Below are positions 11,868 to 21,582 of a stretch of DNA of 64,000 nt, piece after piece; the first letter of the stretch is position 1; the number at the start of each line of letters is the position of its first letter. The translations under genes were made by a program, and so were the position numbers. The notes beneath the pieces are model-generated. The model made no database searches. It was given only the letters and a program-made list of their open reading frames with translations, and had not been told where the DNA came from. Origin of the DNA: Stutzerimonas stutzeri (lineage in GTDB: Bacteria; Pseudomonadota; Gammaproteobacteria; Pseudomonadales; Pseudomonadaceae); the NCBI RefSeq assembly GCF_019090095.1, contig NZ_JAGQFP010000001.1, positions 1,240,001 through 1,304,000 on the forward strand, in the 5' to 3' direction.

Positions 11868-12718
11868 TGCGGTCCTGTGAGGCCCCGATCTCGGGCAAAA
11901 GTCTGCCCTTTGCTCTGGGAGCCCCGACCTCGAGCAAAAGCCTGCCCTTTGCTGTGGGAGCCCCGACCTCGAGCAAAAGCCTGCCCTTTGCTGTGGGAGC
12001 CCCGACCTCGCGGCGAAGCTTTTGCTCTTGAGCGGGCAGAAAGCCCGCCTTCGGCGCGGGGTCGCGCCTCCTACAACAGCTGTGCGAGCGGTGCTTTGGC
12101 TGTTCTGTGAGGCCTCGATCTCGGGCAAAGGTCTGCCCTTTGCTGTGGGAGCCCCGACCTCGGGCAAAAGCCTAGCCTTGCTGTGGGAGCCCCGACCTCG
12201 GGCAAACGCCTGCCCTTTGCTGTGGGAGCCCCGACCCCGGGGCGAAGCTTTTGCTCTTGAGCGGGCTGAACGTCCGCCTTCGGCGCGGGGTCGCGCCTCC
12301 TACAGCAGCTGTGCGAGCGGTGCTTTGGCTGTTCTGTGAGGCCTCGCTCTCGGGCAAAGGTCTGCCCTTTGTAGTGGGAGCCCCGACCTCGGGCAAAAGC
12401 CTGCCCTTTCAGTGGGAGCCCCGACCTCGGGGCGAAGCTTTTGCTCTTGAGCGGGCAGAAAGCCCGCATTCGGCGCGGGGTCGCGCCTCCTACAACAGCT
12501 GTGCGAGCGGTGCTTTGGCTGTTCTGTGAGGCCTCGCTCTCGGGCAAAGGTCTGCCCTTTGTTGTGAGGCCCCGACCTCGGGCAAAAGCCTGCCCTTTCA
12601 GTGGGAGCCCCGACCTCGGGGCGAAGCTTTTGCTCTTGAGCGGGCAGAAAGCCCGCCTTCGGCGCGGGGTCGCGCCTCCTACAACAGCTGTGCGAGCGGT
12701 GCTTTGGCTGTTCTGGAG
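11868..12718. repeat. REP array 2 (family I/III REPs, opposite orientation to array 1)
   Basis: About 850 bases of REP elements. Short 37-39 base runs of GTGGGAGCCCCGACCTCGGG followed by a CAAAAGCCTGCCCTTTGCT spacer are repeated two or three times in a row, then joined to an inverted family I REP (GGCGCGGGGTCGCGCCTCCTAC) at about 12045, 12290, 12480 and 12668. The last two units are 190 bases apart. Each unit also holds GTGCGAGCGGTGCTTTGGCTGTTCT. Relative to array 1 the family I element is reversed. The array lies between the DUF2254 gene and the 3' end of the TRAP gene. Confidence 0.92.
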
Positions 12719-12735
12719 GCGCATAGCGGTAGCGT

Positions 12736-13785
<1,050 letters not shown>

Positions 13786-13884
13786 CTACCCCGCAGTCCT
13801 TGGCAGACGACATTCATATTTGGCCAAGCTAGGCTTCGCTTTCGACGAAGGCAGCGGCTTGGTCACGCCGCATTTCGGCGCTTC

Positions 13885-14784
13885 TCAGTGGTTGCCTTCG
13901 CGGCCGGTGAGGTGTTCGAGCATCTGGCGCGCCGTCACCGACAGGCTCTCCAGGTTACGCACACCAATCTTCAACTCACGCCGCGCCCAGGCGTCGGTCA
14001 GCGGGACAACTGCCACATCCAACGCCGGCAGATAGTTGCGGACCACCTTTTCCGGCAACACGCCGATTCCCATGCCGGTATGGATCATTCGGCAGATGGC
14101 TTCAAAGCTACGCACCTGGATGCGCAGACGCAGCGGCGTACCCACCTGCAACGCGGCCTGCTGCAGCAGGGCATGCAGCGAGGCGTCCTGTTGCAGGCCG
14201 ATGAAATCGAAGCCGGCGGCGTCCCGTAGCGCAAGGCGTTGCCGCGAGGCCAGTGGGTGTTCGCGGGGCGTGACCAGCACCAGGCTGTCTTCGCGATAGC
14301 CGAACACCTGGAGGTCGTCGGCTGGCATATGCCCCGCGAAGATGCCGATGTCGGTCAAGCCTTCGCGCAAGGCACGCAGGGTATCGCTGCTGACGCGCTC
14401 CTCCAGATCGATCTTGACTTCCGGGTGCAGCCGCGCGAAATCACTGAGGTGCTCCGGCAGGAACTCGATCACCGCCGAGGTGTTGGCATGGATACGGACA
14501 TGCCCTTTCACGCCCTGGCTGAATTCGCTGAGATCGGCATCCATCTGCTGCAGCCCGTCGAGCAGGTTGCGCGCATGGTGCAGCAACGCATGGCCCGCGG
14601 GCGTCAGCTCGACGCCCTTGGGCTGGCGATAGAGCAGGCTCACATCGAGCTGGCCCTCGAGGTCACTGATGCGCTTGCTCACCGCCGCGAGCGCCAAGTG
14701 TTCGCGCTCGGCAGCGCGGGTAAGGCTGCGCTCGTCGGCTACGGCGACGAACAGGCGCAGGGTAACGAAATCGACACGCCGCAT
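13885..14784 (-). CDS. LysR-type transcriptional regulator
   Basis: A 299-residue regulator. The winged helix-turn-helix is at residues 1-62 (FVTLRLFVAVADERSLTRAAEREHLALAAVSKRISDLEGQL) and the substrate-binding-like domain runs from about residue 90 to the end. It is divergent from the CoA-transferase gene, with a 175-base gap that would hold the operator, and upstream of the orphan TRAP gene in the same direction. This layout suggests that it controls both the CoA-transferase/lyase genes and the TRAP gene in response to an organic acid or its CoA ester. The effector is not evident. Confidence 0.92.
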   Translation of the reverse strand: MRRVDFVTLRLFVAVADERSLTRAAEREHLALAAVSKRISDLEGQLDVSLLYRQPKGVELTPAGHALLHHARNLLDGLQQMDADLSEFSQGVKGHVRIHANTSAVIEFLPEHLSDFARLHPEVKIDLEERVSSDTLRALREGLTDIGIFAGHMPADDLQVFGYREDSLVLVTPREHPLASRQRLALRDAAGFDFIGLQQDASLHALLQQAALQVGTPLRLRIQVRSFEAICRMIHTGMGIGVLPEKVVRNYLPALDVAVVPLTDAWARRELKIGVRNLESLSVTARQMLEHLTGREGNH

Positions 14785-14959
14785 GGTTGCCTCTCGGATT
14801 CGCAGGTTACGAAGCGATCACCATAAACCGCCTGCAACGGAAAGGCATCAACCAGCAGCCTTCGTGCTTCACGAAACCAGCCTTGGTTATTCAGCAATTG
14901 TCCGCCACGCGGCGCTCGGTCATCCTGCGCACATGATTCGACCCGGTACAGGTGTTGCG

Positions 14960-16162
14960 ATGAACGAACAGAATGGAAACGGCTTGCCGCTGCACGGCCT
15001 CAAGGTCATCGAAATGGGCCAGCTGATCGCCGGCCCCTTCGCCAGCAAGATGCTCGGCGAATTCGGCGCCGAGGTGATCAAGATCGAACCGCCGGGGGTG
15101 GGCGATCCGCTGCGCAAATGGCGCAAGCTCAAGGACGGTACGTCGCTGTGGTGGCACGTGCAGTCGCGCAACAAGCAATCCGTCACGCTGGACCTGAAGG
15201 CCGCCGAGGGCCAGCAGATCGTCCGTCAGCTGGTCGCCGAGGCCGATGTACTGGTGGAAAACTTTCGCCCCGGCACACTCGAAGGCTGGGGCCTGGGCTG
15301 GGACGAACTGTCCAAACTCAACCCGCGGCTGATCATGCTGCGCATTTCCGGCTACGGTCAGACCGGCCCCTACCGCGACCTGCCCGGCTTCGGTGTGATC
15401 GGCGAGGCCATGGGTGGGCTGCGCCACCTGTCCGGCTATCCAGGCCAGCCGCCGGTGCGCGTAGGCATCAGCATTGGTGATTCGCTGTCGTCGTTGTATG
15501 GCGTGATCGGCGTGCTGCTCGCCCTGCAGGAACGCAACCGCAGCGGCAAAGGCCAGGAAATCGACGTCGCGCTGTACGAATCGGTGTTCGCCATGATGGA
15601 AAGCCTGGTGCCCGAATACGATGCCTTCGGCTATGTGCGCGAACCGGCCGGCAGCGCCTTGCCCGGCATCACGCCGTCCAACTCCTACCTGTGCAATGAC
15701 GGCGCCTACGTATTGATCGCCGGTAATGGCGACAGTATCTACAAGCGCCTGATGACCCTCATGGGCCGCCAGGACCTGGCCGAGGATCCGCGTTTCGCGC
15801 ACAACGACGGTCGCGCCCAGCACGCCGAACTGATCGATGCGGCCATCGGTGAATGGACCATCCAGCACAGCCGCGACGAAGTCATCGAAGCACTGAAAGC
15901 GGCCCGCGTCCCGGCGGGCTACCCCTACACCGCCGCGGATATCGTCAAGGACCCGCATTACCTGGCGCGACAGATGATCGAGCAGGTACAGACCTTCGCC
16001 GGCCCTCTCAAGGTCCCAGGCGTGCTACCCAAACTCAGCCGTACCCCCGGCCGTATCGGCGCTGGCGGCCCGCAATTAGGCGAGCACACCGAAGACGTTC
16101 TGGCGGGCCTCGGCCTGACCGAAGCGCAACGCCAGGGGCTGCGCGATAGAGGAGTTATCTGA
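14960..16162 (+). CDS. CaiB/BaiF (class III) CoA-transferase
   Basis: A 400-residue class III CoA-transferase that would move CoA from a donor such as succinyl-CoA to an organic acid. The family start LHGLKVIEMGQLIAGPFASKMLGEFGAEVIKIEPPGVGDPLR is intact, and the conserved Asp of the active site is expected in GISIGDSLSSLYGVIG. ATG 14960 (ACAGGTG upstream) is preferred over the ATG at 14933, which has no ribosome site. It is divergent from the LysR gene. A lyase gene of the HMG-CoA type follows 627 bases downstream, separated by REP array 3. Acid substrates such as 3-hydroxy-3-methylglutarate or citramalate are plausible but unproven. Confidence 0.9.
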   Translation: MNEQNGNGLPLHGLKVIEMGQLIAGPFASKMLGEFGAEVIKIEPPGVGDPLRKWRKLKDGTSLWWHVQSRNKQSVTLDLKAAEGQQIVRQLVAEADVLVENFRPGTLEGWGLGWDELSKLNPRLIMLRISGYGQTGPYRDLPGFGVIGEAMGGLRHLSGYPGQPPVRVGISIGDSLSSLYGVIGVLLALQERNRSGKGQEIDVALYESVFAMMESLVPEYDAFGYVREPAGSALPGITPSNSYLCNDGAYVLIAGNGDSIYKRLMTLMGRQDLAEDPRFAHNDGRAQHAELIDAAIGEWTIQHSRDEVIEALKAARVPAGYPYTAADIVKDPHYLARQMIEQVQTFAGPLKVPGVLPKLSRTPGRIGAGGPQLGEHTEDVLAGLGLTEAQRQGLRDRGVI

Positions 16163-16197
16163 GCATTCCAGACGCTGCGCACAACGCTTTTGGTTTT

Positions 16198-16712
16198 TTG
16201 TGGGAGCCCCGACTCTGGGGCGAAGCTTTGGCGCTTCTGTGGGAGCCCCGACCCCGGGGCGAAGCTTTGGCGCTTCTGTGGGAGCCCCGACCCCGGGGCG
16301 AAGCTGTTGCTTTTGAGCAGGCCAAACGCCCGCCTTCGGCGCGGGGTCGCGCCTCCTACAAAGGCCGTGCGGGTGCCGCTTTGGCGCTTCTGTGGGAGCC
16401 CCGACCCCGGGGCGAAGCTGTTGCTTTTGAGCGGGCCAAACGCCCGCATTCGGCGCGGGGTCGCGCCTCCTACAAAGGCCGTGCGGGTGCCGCTTTGGCG
16501 CTTCTGTGGGAGCCCCGACCCCGGGGCGAAGCTGTTGCTTTTGTGCGGGCCGAACGCCCGCATTCGGCGCGGGGTCGCGCCTCCTACAAAAGCTGTGCGG
16601 GTGCCGCTTTGGCGCTTCCGTGGGAGCCCCGACCCCGGGGCGAAGCTGTTGCTTTTGTGCGGGCCGAACGCCCGCCTTTGGCGCGGGGTCGCGCCTCCTA
16701 CAAAAGCCGTTT
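16198..16712. repeat. REP array 3 between CoA-transferase and lyase genes
   Basis: Six GTGGGAGCCCCGAC REPs (about 16199, 16239, 16278, 16391, 16506 and 16619) and four inverted family I REPs ending in GTCGCGCCTCCTACAA. The composite unit is about 115-118 bases and carries the spacer GCCGTGCGGGTGCCGCTTTGGCGCTTC. The array lies between two genes that look functionally linked. Confidence 0.92.
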
Positions 16713-16788
16713 TACCCGGTGGCAAAGCCCTCCGGTCGCGACTCACACCATGAACTAAACGCAGCCTTGCCACCCAATGGAGATCACC

Positions 16789-17724
16789 ATGACGAAACGC
16801 CTCTATATCCAGGACGTCGCAACGCGCGATGGCTTTCAGATCGAGCCGAACTTCATTTCCACCGAAGACAAGATCGCCTTGATTGACCGCCTCTCGGAAA
16901 CCGGACTGGCCAAGATCGAGGTCACCTCCTTCACCTCGCCCAAGGCCATCCCCAACCTGCGCGATGCCGAAGATGTGATGCGCGGGATCCGCCGTGCACC
17001 CGGTGTCGAATACACCGTGCTAGCCCCCAACGTCAGGGGCTGCGAGCGCGCCCTCGCCTGCAATGTGGATGAGATCAACCTGGTGATGTCCGCCAGCGAC
17101 ACACACGGCATGGCCAATCTACGCATGACACCGGAGCAATCGCTGGCCCAGTTTCGCGAGATCATCGAGGTGACGCGCGGCAGCGAGGTATTCATCAACG
17201 CCTCGCTGTCCACGGCCTTCGGCTGCCCGTTCGAGGGCGAGGTGCCCGAAGCGCGGGTTCATGAACTGATCCAACGCCTGCTGGACATCGGCGTGCAGGG
17301 CATCACCCTGTGCGACACCACCGGCATGGCCGATCCGGCACAGGTCGAACGCCTTTGCCGCCACGCAACGACCCGCTGGGCAGACGCGGTATTCACCGCG
17401 CACTTCCACAACACCCGAGGCATGGGCCTGGCCAACGCACTGGCTGCGCTGAACGCCGGTATCGACCGCTTCGATGCCTCGCTCGGCGGCCTGGGCGGCT
17501 GCCCCTACGCACCCGGCGCCAGCGGCAACATCTGTACCGAGGATCTGGTGCACATGTTCCAGCGCATGGGCCTGGATACCGGCGTCGATCTGGACCGCTT
17601 GCTGCAATGTGCCGCCAGCCTGCCCGAGCTGGTCGGCCATGAGGTTCCGGGCGCTGTGCTCAAGGCAGGTAAAGCCGACCGCCGCTACCCAAAACCGAAG
17701 TGGATGGACGGGCCAGACCGATAG
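16789..17724 (+). CDS. HMG-CoA-lyase-family enzyme (HMGL-like)
   Basis: A 311-residue TIM-barrel lyase. The metal-binding start (IQDVATRDGFQIEPNFIST), the STAFGCPFEG block, the HFHNTRG histidines and the catalytic-loop signature GGLGGCPYAPGASGN with its Cys are all present. The family cleaves 3-hydroxy-3-methylglutaryl-CoA to acetyl-CoA and acetoacetate; close relatives cleave citramalyl-CoA to acetyl-CoA and pyruvate. ATG 16789 has GGAG seven bases upstream. Together with the upstream CoA-transferase it would form an activate-then-cleave route for a branched dicarboxylic acid. No mvaT/liu leucine-degradation genes are nearby, so a leucine role is less likely. Confidence 0.88.
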   Translation: MTKRLYIQDVATRDGFQIEPNFISTEDKIALIDRLSETGLAKIEVTSFTSPKAIPNLRDAEDVMRGIRRAPGVEYTVLAPNVRGCERALACNVDEINLVMSASDTHGMANLRMTPEQSLAQFREIIEVTRGSEVFINASLSTAFGCPFEGEVPEARVHELIQRLLDIGVQGITLCDTTGMADPAQVERLCRHATTRWADAVFTAHFHNTRGMGLANALAALNAGIDRFDASLGGLGGCPYAPGASGNICTEDLVHMFQRMGLDTGVDLDRLLQCAASLPELVGHEVPGAVLKAGKADRRYPKPKWMDGPDR

Positions 17725-17730
17725 GCGCTT

Positions 17731-17928
17731 TTTTGTAGGAGCCGCGCCCCGCGGCGAACACGGGCTTCCTACTCACCCAAGAGCCAAACGCTTCGCCCCG
17801 GGGTCGGGCCTCCCACAGAAACAAAGCTCAAAAGCCAAAGAAAACCGAAGCGCCCATCGCCCGCAGTGACCTGCTTTTTTGTGGGGGCCGCCCCCGCGGC
17901 GATTGCGGGCGGCAGCCCGCCAACCGGA
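17731..17928. repeat. REP cluster 4 (first family II REPs)
   Basis: A family II REP (GTAGGAGCCGCGCCCCGCGGCGAA), an inverted family III element (GCTTCGCCCCGGGGTC...CCTCCCAC) and a second family II element (GTGGGGGCCGCCCCCGCGGCGATTGCGGGC). It fills the gap between the lyase and wbpM stops and marks the edge of the O-antigen locus. Confidence 0.85.
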
Positions 17929-17932
17929 ATCG

Positions 17933-19945
17933 CTACTCAGCCGGCCCAACCCGCCGCTGTTGGTAGATCAGATCGACGATCTCACCCTCAGGCACATAGC
18001 CGCTCACCACTTCGCGCAGCAGTACCCGAACCTGCGGATAATCATCCTGTTCCACCGCCTTGAGCAGCTTTGCCAGTACCCCACGCAGCACGTCCCAAGT
18101 GAAATACTCCTCGTCGGCCCGCATGATCATCGGGTGCTCGGTGGGGCTGACATTGTCGCCGATCAGCAGCTCTTCATATAGCTTCTCGCCCGGCCGCAAG
18201 CCTGTGAATTCGATGGCGATATCGCCATGCGGACTCTTCTCCGACCGCACGCTCAGACCAGACAGGTGAATCAGCTTCTCGGCCAATTCAGCAATCTTTA
18301 CCGGCTGGCCCATATCCAACACGAAGACATCGCCGCCCTGCCCCATCGAGCCCGCCTGGATTACCAGCTGCGCCGCCTCAGGGATGGTCATGAAGTAACG
18401 CGTGATCTTCGGGTGGGTCACCGTCACTGGGCCGCCACTGCGAATCTGCTGATAGAACCGCGGGATCACCGACCCCGACGAGCCCAGCACATTGCCAAAC
18501 CGCACCATGGTGAATCGCGTCTTGTTGACGTGATGCACCGCACCGTCCGCGTTGAACAGCACCGGCGCTGTCTCGCGGCTCAGCGCCTGCAGGATCATCT
18601 CGGCCACGCGCTTGGTACTGCCCATCACATTCGTGGGCCGTACCGCCTTGTCGGTGGAGATCAGCACGAAGTTGGCCACACCTGCCTGCACAGCAGCCTG
18701 GGCCGTATTCATGGTGCCCAGTATGTTGTTCAGCACACCCTCGGCGACGTTGTGCTCCACCATCGGCACGTGCTTGTAGGCCGCCGCGTGGTAAATGGTC
18801 TCTACCTGCCAGGTGTGCATCACATCCAACAGACGATCGGCGTTACGAATGGAGCCCAGGATTGGCACCAACTTGATCGGCAACGAGGCCCGCTCGATTT
18901 CTCGCTCAAGCTCGATGTGAATGCTGTAGAGGTTGAACTCGCTATGCTCGAACAGCAGCAAGGCTTTGGGTTTGTTGGAAATGATCTGCCGGCACAGCTC
19001 CGAACCGATCGAGCCACCGGCGCCAGTGACCATCACCACCTTACGGCGAATGCACTGCTCGAACAGCGCCTGCTGCGGCGGCACCGCATCGCGCCCAAGC
19101 AGGTCGGCGATATCCACTTCCTGGATGTCCTCGACCTTCACGCGCCCGCTAGCGAGATCCATGAAGCCCGGCACACTGCGCACATGCAGAGGATAATGCT
19201 CGAGCGTCTCCAACACCTCGCGCCGCCGCGCTCTCGAGGCCGAAGGGATGGCCAACAGAATCTCGTCGCTACCCGTTTCATCGATCATCTGCTGGATATG
19301 CTTGGGCGAATACACCCGCAGCCCGGAAATGCTCCGGTTGTAGAGATTGGGATCATCGTCGATGAACGCGACCGGGCGCATGCCCCGACCCAGGCGCAAT
19401 GCGGCTACCAGCTGGTTACCTGCTGCACCGGCCCCGTAGACGGCGACCTTCGGCAGACCCGCATCGCGCCCCTTGAACTTGGTGGGCGAATCCGGCGAAA
19501 ACCAGTCGCCCATGAAGTACTGACGCATTACCAGGCGCAAGCCGCCGATCAATACCAGGCTGAGCCACCAATAGTTGAACACCATCGAGCGCGGAATGAC
19601 CTTGGGTGCATCACTGCGCCAATACACAGCCAGGGAAAGCAGCAGCGCTGATAGCGTTACGGCTTTGGCAATAGCCATCAGGGCGTCATTGCCGAAATAG
19701 CGCATGACCGCACGGTACATACCAAACCGAACGAAGAACGGAATGGCAATCAAAGGCGCGATACTAAACAACCAGGCATGCCCACCAAAAGGCTCAATGT
19801 TACGGGTATCGCCCAATCGAACGACAAACGCCAACCAAAGCGCAGCCCAAACCAACACCACATCGGTCGATACTTGAATCAAGCGCTTGTAGCGCCTGGG
19901 CAACCGCACCAGCCTCGTACGTAGTTTTTCAGCCAATCTCAACAC
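17933..19945 (-). CDS. wbpM: UDP-GlcNAc 4,6-dehydratase, membrane-bound (WbpM/CapD family)
   Basis: A 670-residue protein of the long WbpM class. Four N-terminal membrane helices (within residues 22-135) are followed by a first Rossmann-like domain (VAVYGAGAAGNQLVAALRLG, near 165-185) and the catalytic SDR domain with VTGAGGSIGSELCRQI near residue 305, YHAAAYKHVPMVE and STDKAVRPTNVMGSTKRVAE. In this family the Met/Lys in the latter motif replace the usual Tyr/Lys pair. It converts UDP-GlcNAc to UDP-4-keto-6-deoxy-GlcNAc, the precursor of QuiNAc and FucNAc. The start is GTG 19945 with GGAAGGG upstream. It is the last gene of the O-antigen operon, its usual place in Pseudomonas. Confidence 0.95.
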   Translation of the reverse strand: MLRLAEKLRTRLVRLPRRYKRLIQVSTDVVLVWAALWLAFVVRLGDTRNIEPFGGHAWLFSIAPLIAIPFFVRFGMYRAVMRYFGNDALMAIAKAVTLSALLLSLAVYWRSDAPKVIPRSMVFNYWWLSLVLIGGLRLVMRQYFMGDWFSPDSPTKFKGRDAGLPKVAVYGAGAAGNQLVAALRLGRGMRPVAFIDDDPNLYNRSISGLRVYSPKHIQQMIDETGSDEILLAIPSASRARRREVLETLEHYPLHVRSVPGFMDLASGRVKVEDIQEVDIADLLGRDAVPPQQALFEQCIRRKVVMVTGAGGSIGSELCRQIISNKPKALLLFEHSEFNLYSIHIELEREIERASLPIKLVPILGSIRNADRLLDVMHTWQVETIYHAAAYKHVPMVEHNVAEGVLNNILGTMNTAQAAVQAGVANFVLISTDKAVRPTNVMGSTKRVAEMILQALSRETAPVLFNADGAVHHVNKTRFTMVRFGNVLGSSGSVIPRFYQQIRSGGPVTVTHPKITRYFMTIPEAAQLVIQAGSMGQGGDVFVLDMGQPVKIAELAEKLIHLSGLSVRSEKSPHGDIAIEFTGLRPGEKLYEELLIGDNVSPTEHPMIMRADEEYFTWDVLRGVLAKLLKAVEQDDYPQVRVLLREVVSGYVPEGEIVDLIYQQRRVGPAE

Positions 19946-20048
19946 AAAGCTACCCTTCCCAGAGCCGGAACACCGGCCGCTTCGGTTACCCAGTCCATTT
20001 ATTCAATCGATCGAACGCTAGACAACATGGTTAGAGAGTGTGCTGAGG

Positions 20049-20603
20049 TCAGCGCTTCACTATCCGGTCCCCTGCGCCCTTGCCCGCTACGGTCATGAAG
20101 ATGTATTTGAAGTAATCACCCAGCGTCAGGCTGCTGATCATCTTCCGATCCGTCTCGGCCAGCAGAGCGGGTGTGGACATATCAATCTCGCTCACCTGGG
20201 CCAGTCCGGTAATCCCTGGACGTACATCGAACACCCCTCGCTTGGCGCGCTCCGCAGTCAGTTCCTCCTGGTTGAACAACCCCGGCCGCGGCCCCACCAG
20301 GCTCATATCGCCCTTAAGGACGTTCCATAACTGAGGCAGCTCATCCAGCTTGGTCTTGCGCAGGAAATGGCCAAAACGGGTAATGGACGCGCTGTTCGCA
20401 AGATGCGTGGCCACCGATGCGGTGTCCACCTTCATGGTGCGAAATTTAACCAGCGTAAACGGCTGCTGGTGGCGGCCGACACGCACTTGCCGAAAAATCG
20501 GTGAGCCCGTATCGAATAGGCCGATAAGCGTCAGCACGAGCAACACAGGGAAGCCAACCACCAAGCCCACCAGCGAAAAGAAAAAATCAAAAACTCGAAT
20601 CAC
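20049..20603 (-). CDS. Initiating phosphoglycosyltransferase (PglC-type)
   Basis: A small monotopic phosphoglycosyltransferase of 184 residues, which attaches a sugar-1-phosphate to undecaprenyl phosphate. Family blocks are the N-terminal membrane segment (FDFFFSLVGLVVGFPVLLVLTLIG), GSPIFRQVRVGR, FTLVKFRTMK, TRFGHFLRKTKLDELPQLWNVLKGDMSLVGPRP and the C-terminal RPGITGLAQV. The DE pair of KLDELPQ is the catalytic dyad. GTG 20603 is chosen as start because it gives the standard family beginning; the longer open frame upstream overlaps the reductase gene. It follows the reductase by 19 bases. Most P. aeruginosa O-antigen loci use the unrelated WbpL instead. Confidence 0.85.
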   Translation of the reverse strand: MIRVFDFFFSLVGLVVGFPVLLVLTLIGLFDTGSPIFRQVRVGRHQQPFTLVKFRTMKVDTASVATHLANSASITRFGHFLRKTKLDELPQLWNVLKGDMSLVGPRPGLFNQEELTAERAKRGVFDVRPGITGLAQVSEIDMSTPALLAETDRKMISSLTLGDYFKYIFMTVAGKGAGDRIVKR

Positions 20604-20622
20604 GGGTTTATCCGGTAATAGA

Positions 20623-21582
20623 TCAATTGGAACGCTCGAAGCAACGCTTGAGCCCTTCTTGCACTGTATAGGGTGGTTTCCAGTCCAGCATTTCGCAGGT
20701 CTCTCTGATATCGACCTGCAACGAGCCGAGCAGCCGTTGGGCCATCGCTTTTTTGCCCAGCAACGTAGCAACAAGCTGAAGTATGCCAGCCGGCACGGGA
20801 ATCAGTCGTGCGGGCTTACCCATCGCCGCGGCCACGCCACGCAACAATCCAGTGGTCGAAAGATCCTCACCATCACTGGCTAGAAATACCTGATTGGCGG
20901 CAGCGGGATGATCGATGCAACGGATGATCAAATTAACCAGGTTGTCGATACCGACCAAGGAGCGCTTGTTATGGATGGCGCCCAAGGGCAGCAGCCACCC
21001 CTTGTCGACCAGTTTGATCATGGTCGCAAAGTTCCCCTTGACTCCTGGCCCGTACACCAGCGGAGGGCGAATGACGACTACCTCCATGCCAGAATCGGCC
21101 GCCAGTTGCATCAGGCCTTGTTCAGCTTCCCACTTGGAAAGTCCGTAGGGATCTTCAGGCCTAGGTGCATCACAGGATAGGAATGGTTTGCCCAAGGGCG
21201 TCGACTCACCATTGACCTTAATAGAACTGATGTAAATAAAACGCTTGACTCCGGCAGCAGCAGCCTGGCCGGCCAAATTAAGCGTGCCCTCCACATTGAC
21301 AAGCCGGTACTCGGCAAGAGGATCGGCAAGCTCATCTTTCATTATATGGGCGCGAGCCGCAGCATGAATGACAATCTGTACCCCAACAAGCACTGACGAC
21401 CAGTCGGTTGTTGCATTCAGTTCACCAACACATCCTAGATCCTGCCTATTAGGGCCGGTTAGCGTTGATCGCCTAACCGTCCCAACGACATTTATACTTT
21501 CCTGTGCCAACGCAAACATTAGGGCCCGGCCCACAAACCCAGTCGCCCCTGTGACAAGAACTCTATGTGGCTTAAGCACCAT
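20623..21582 (-). CDS. SDR reductase/epimerase, probable UDP-4-keto sugar C4 reductase
   Basis: A 319-residue extended SDR with VLVTGATGFVGRAL at the start, the NVEGTLNLAGQAAAAGVKRFIYISSIKVNGE block and the catalytic YGLSK (Tyr/Lys) near residue 145. Proteins of this type (WbpV, WbpK and, in Rhizobium etli, WreQ) reduce the 4-keto product of WbpM to UDP-QuiNAc or UDP-FucNAc. Its position directly between the initiating transferase and the glycosyltransferase genes supports that reading. Its start overlaps the end of the upstream glycosyltransferase gene by 11 bases. A UDP-sugar 4-epimerase is the alternative. Confidence 0.78.
   Translation of the reverse strand: MVLKPHRVLVTGATGFVGRALMFALAQESINVVGTVRRSTLTGPNRQDLGCVGELNATTDWSSVLVGVQIVIHAAARAHIMKDELADPLAEYRLVNVEGTLNLAGQAAAAGVKRFIYISSIKVNGESTPLGKPFLSCDAPRPEDPYGLSKWEAEQGLMQLAADSGMEVVVIRPPLVYGPGVKGNFATMIKLVDKGWLLPLGAIHNKRSLVGIDNLVNLIIRCIDHPAAANQVFLASDGEDLSTTGLLRGVAAAMGKPARLIPVPAGILQLVATLLGKKAMAQRLLGSLQVDIRETCEMLDWKPPYTVQEGLKRCFERSN

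Noticed and set aside
12071..12724. Long frames in REP array 2 (and similarly in arrays 3 and 6)
   Set aside because: They are stop-free readings of REP palindromes, with the same peptide repeated and no translation signals.
18227..19651. Open frame of 474 codons antisense to wbpM
   Set aside because: The opposite strand encodes WbpM with all motifs; the antisense frame has shadow composition.
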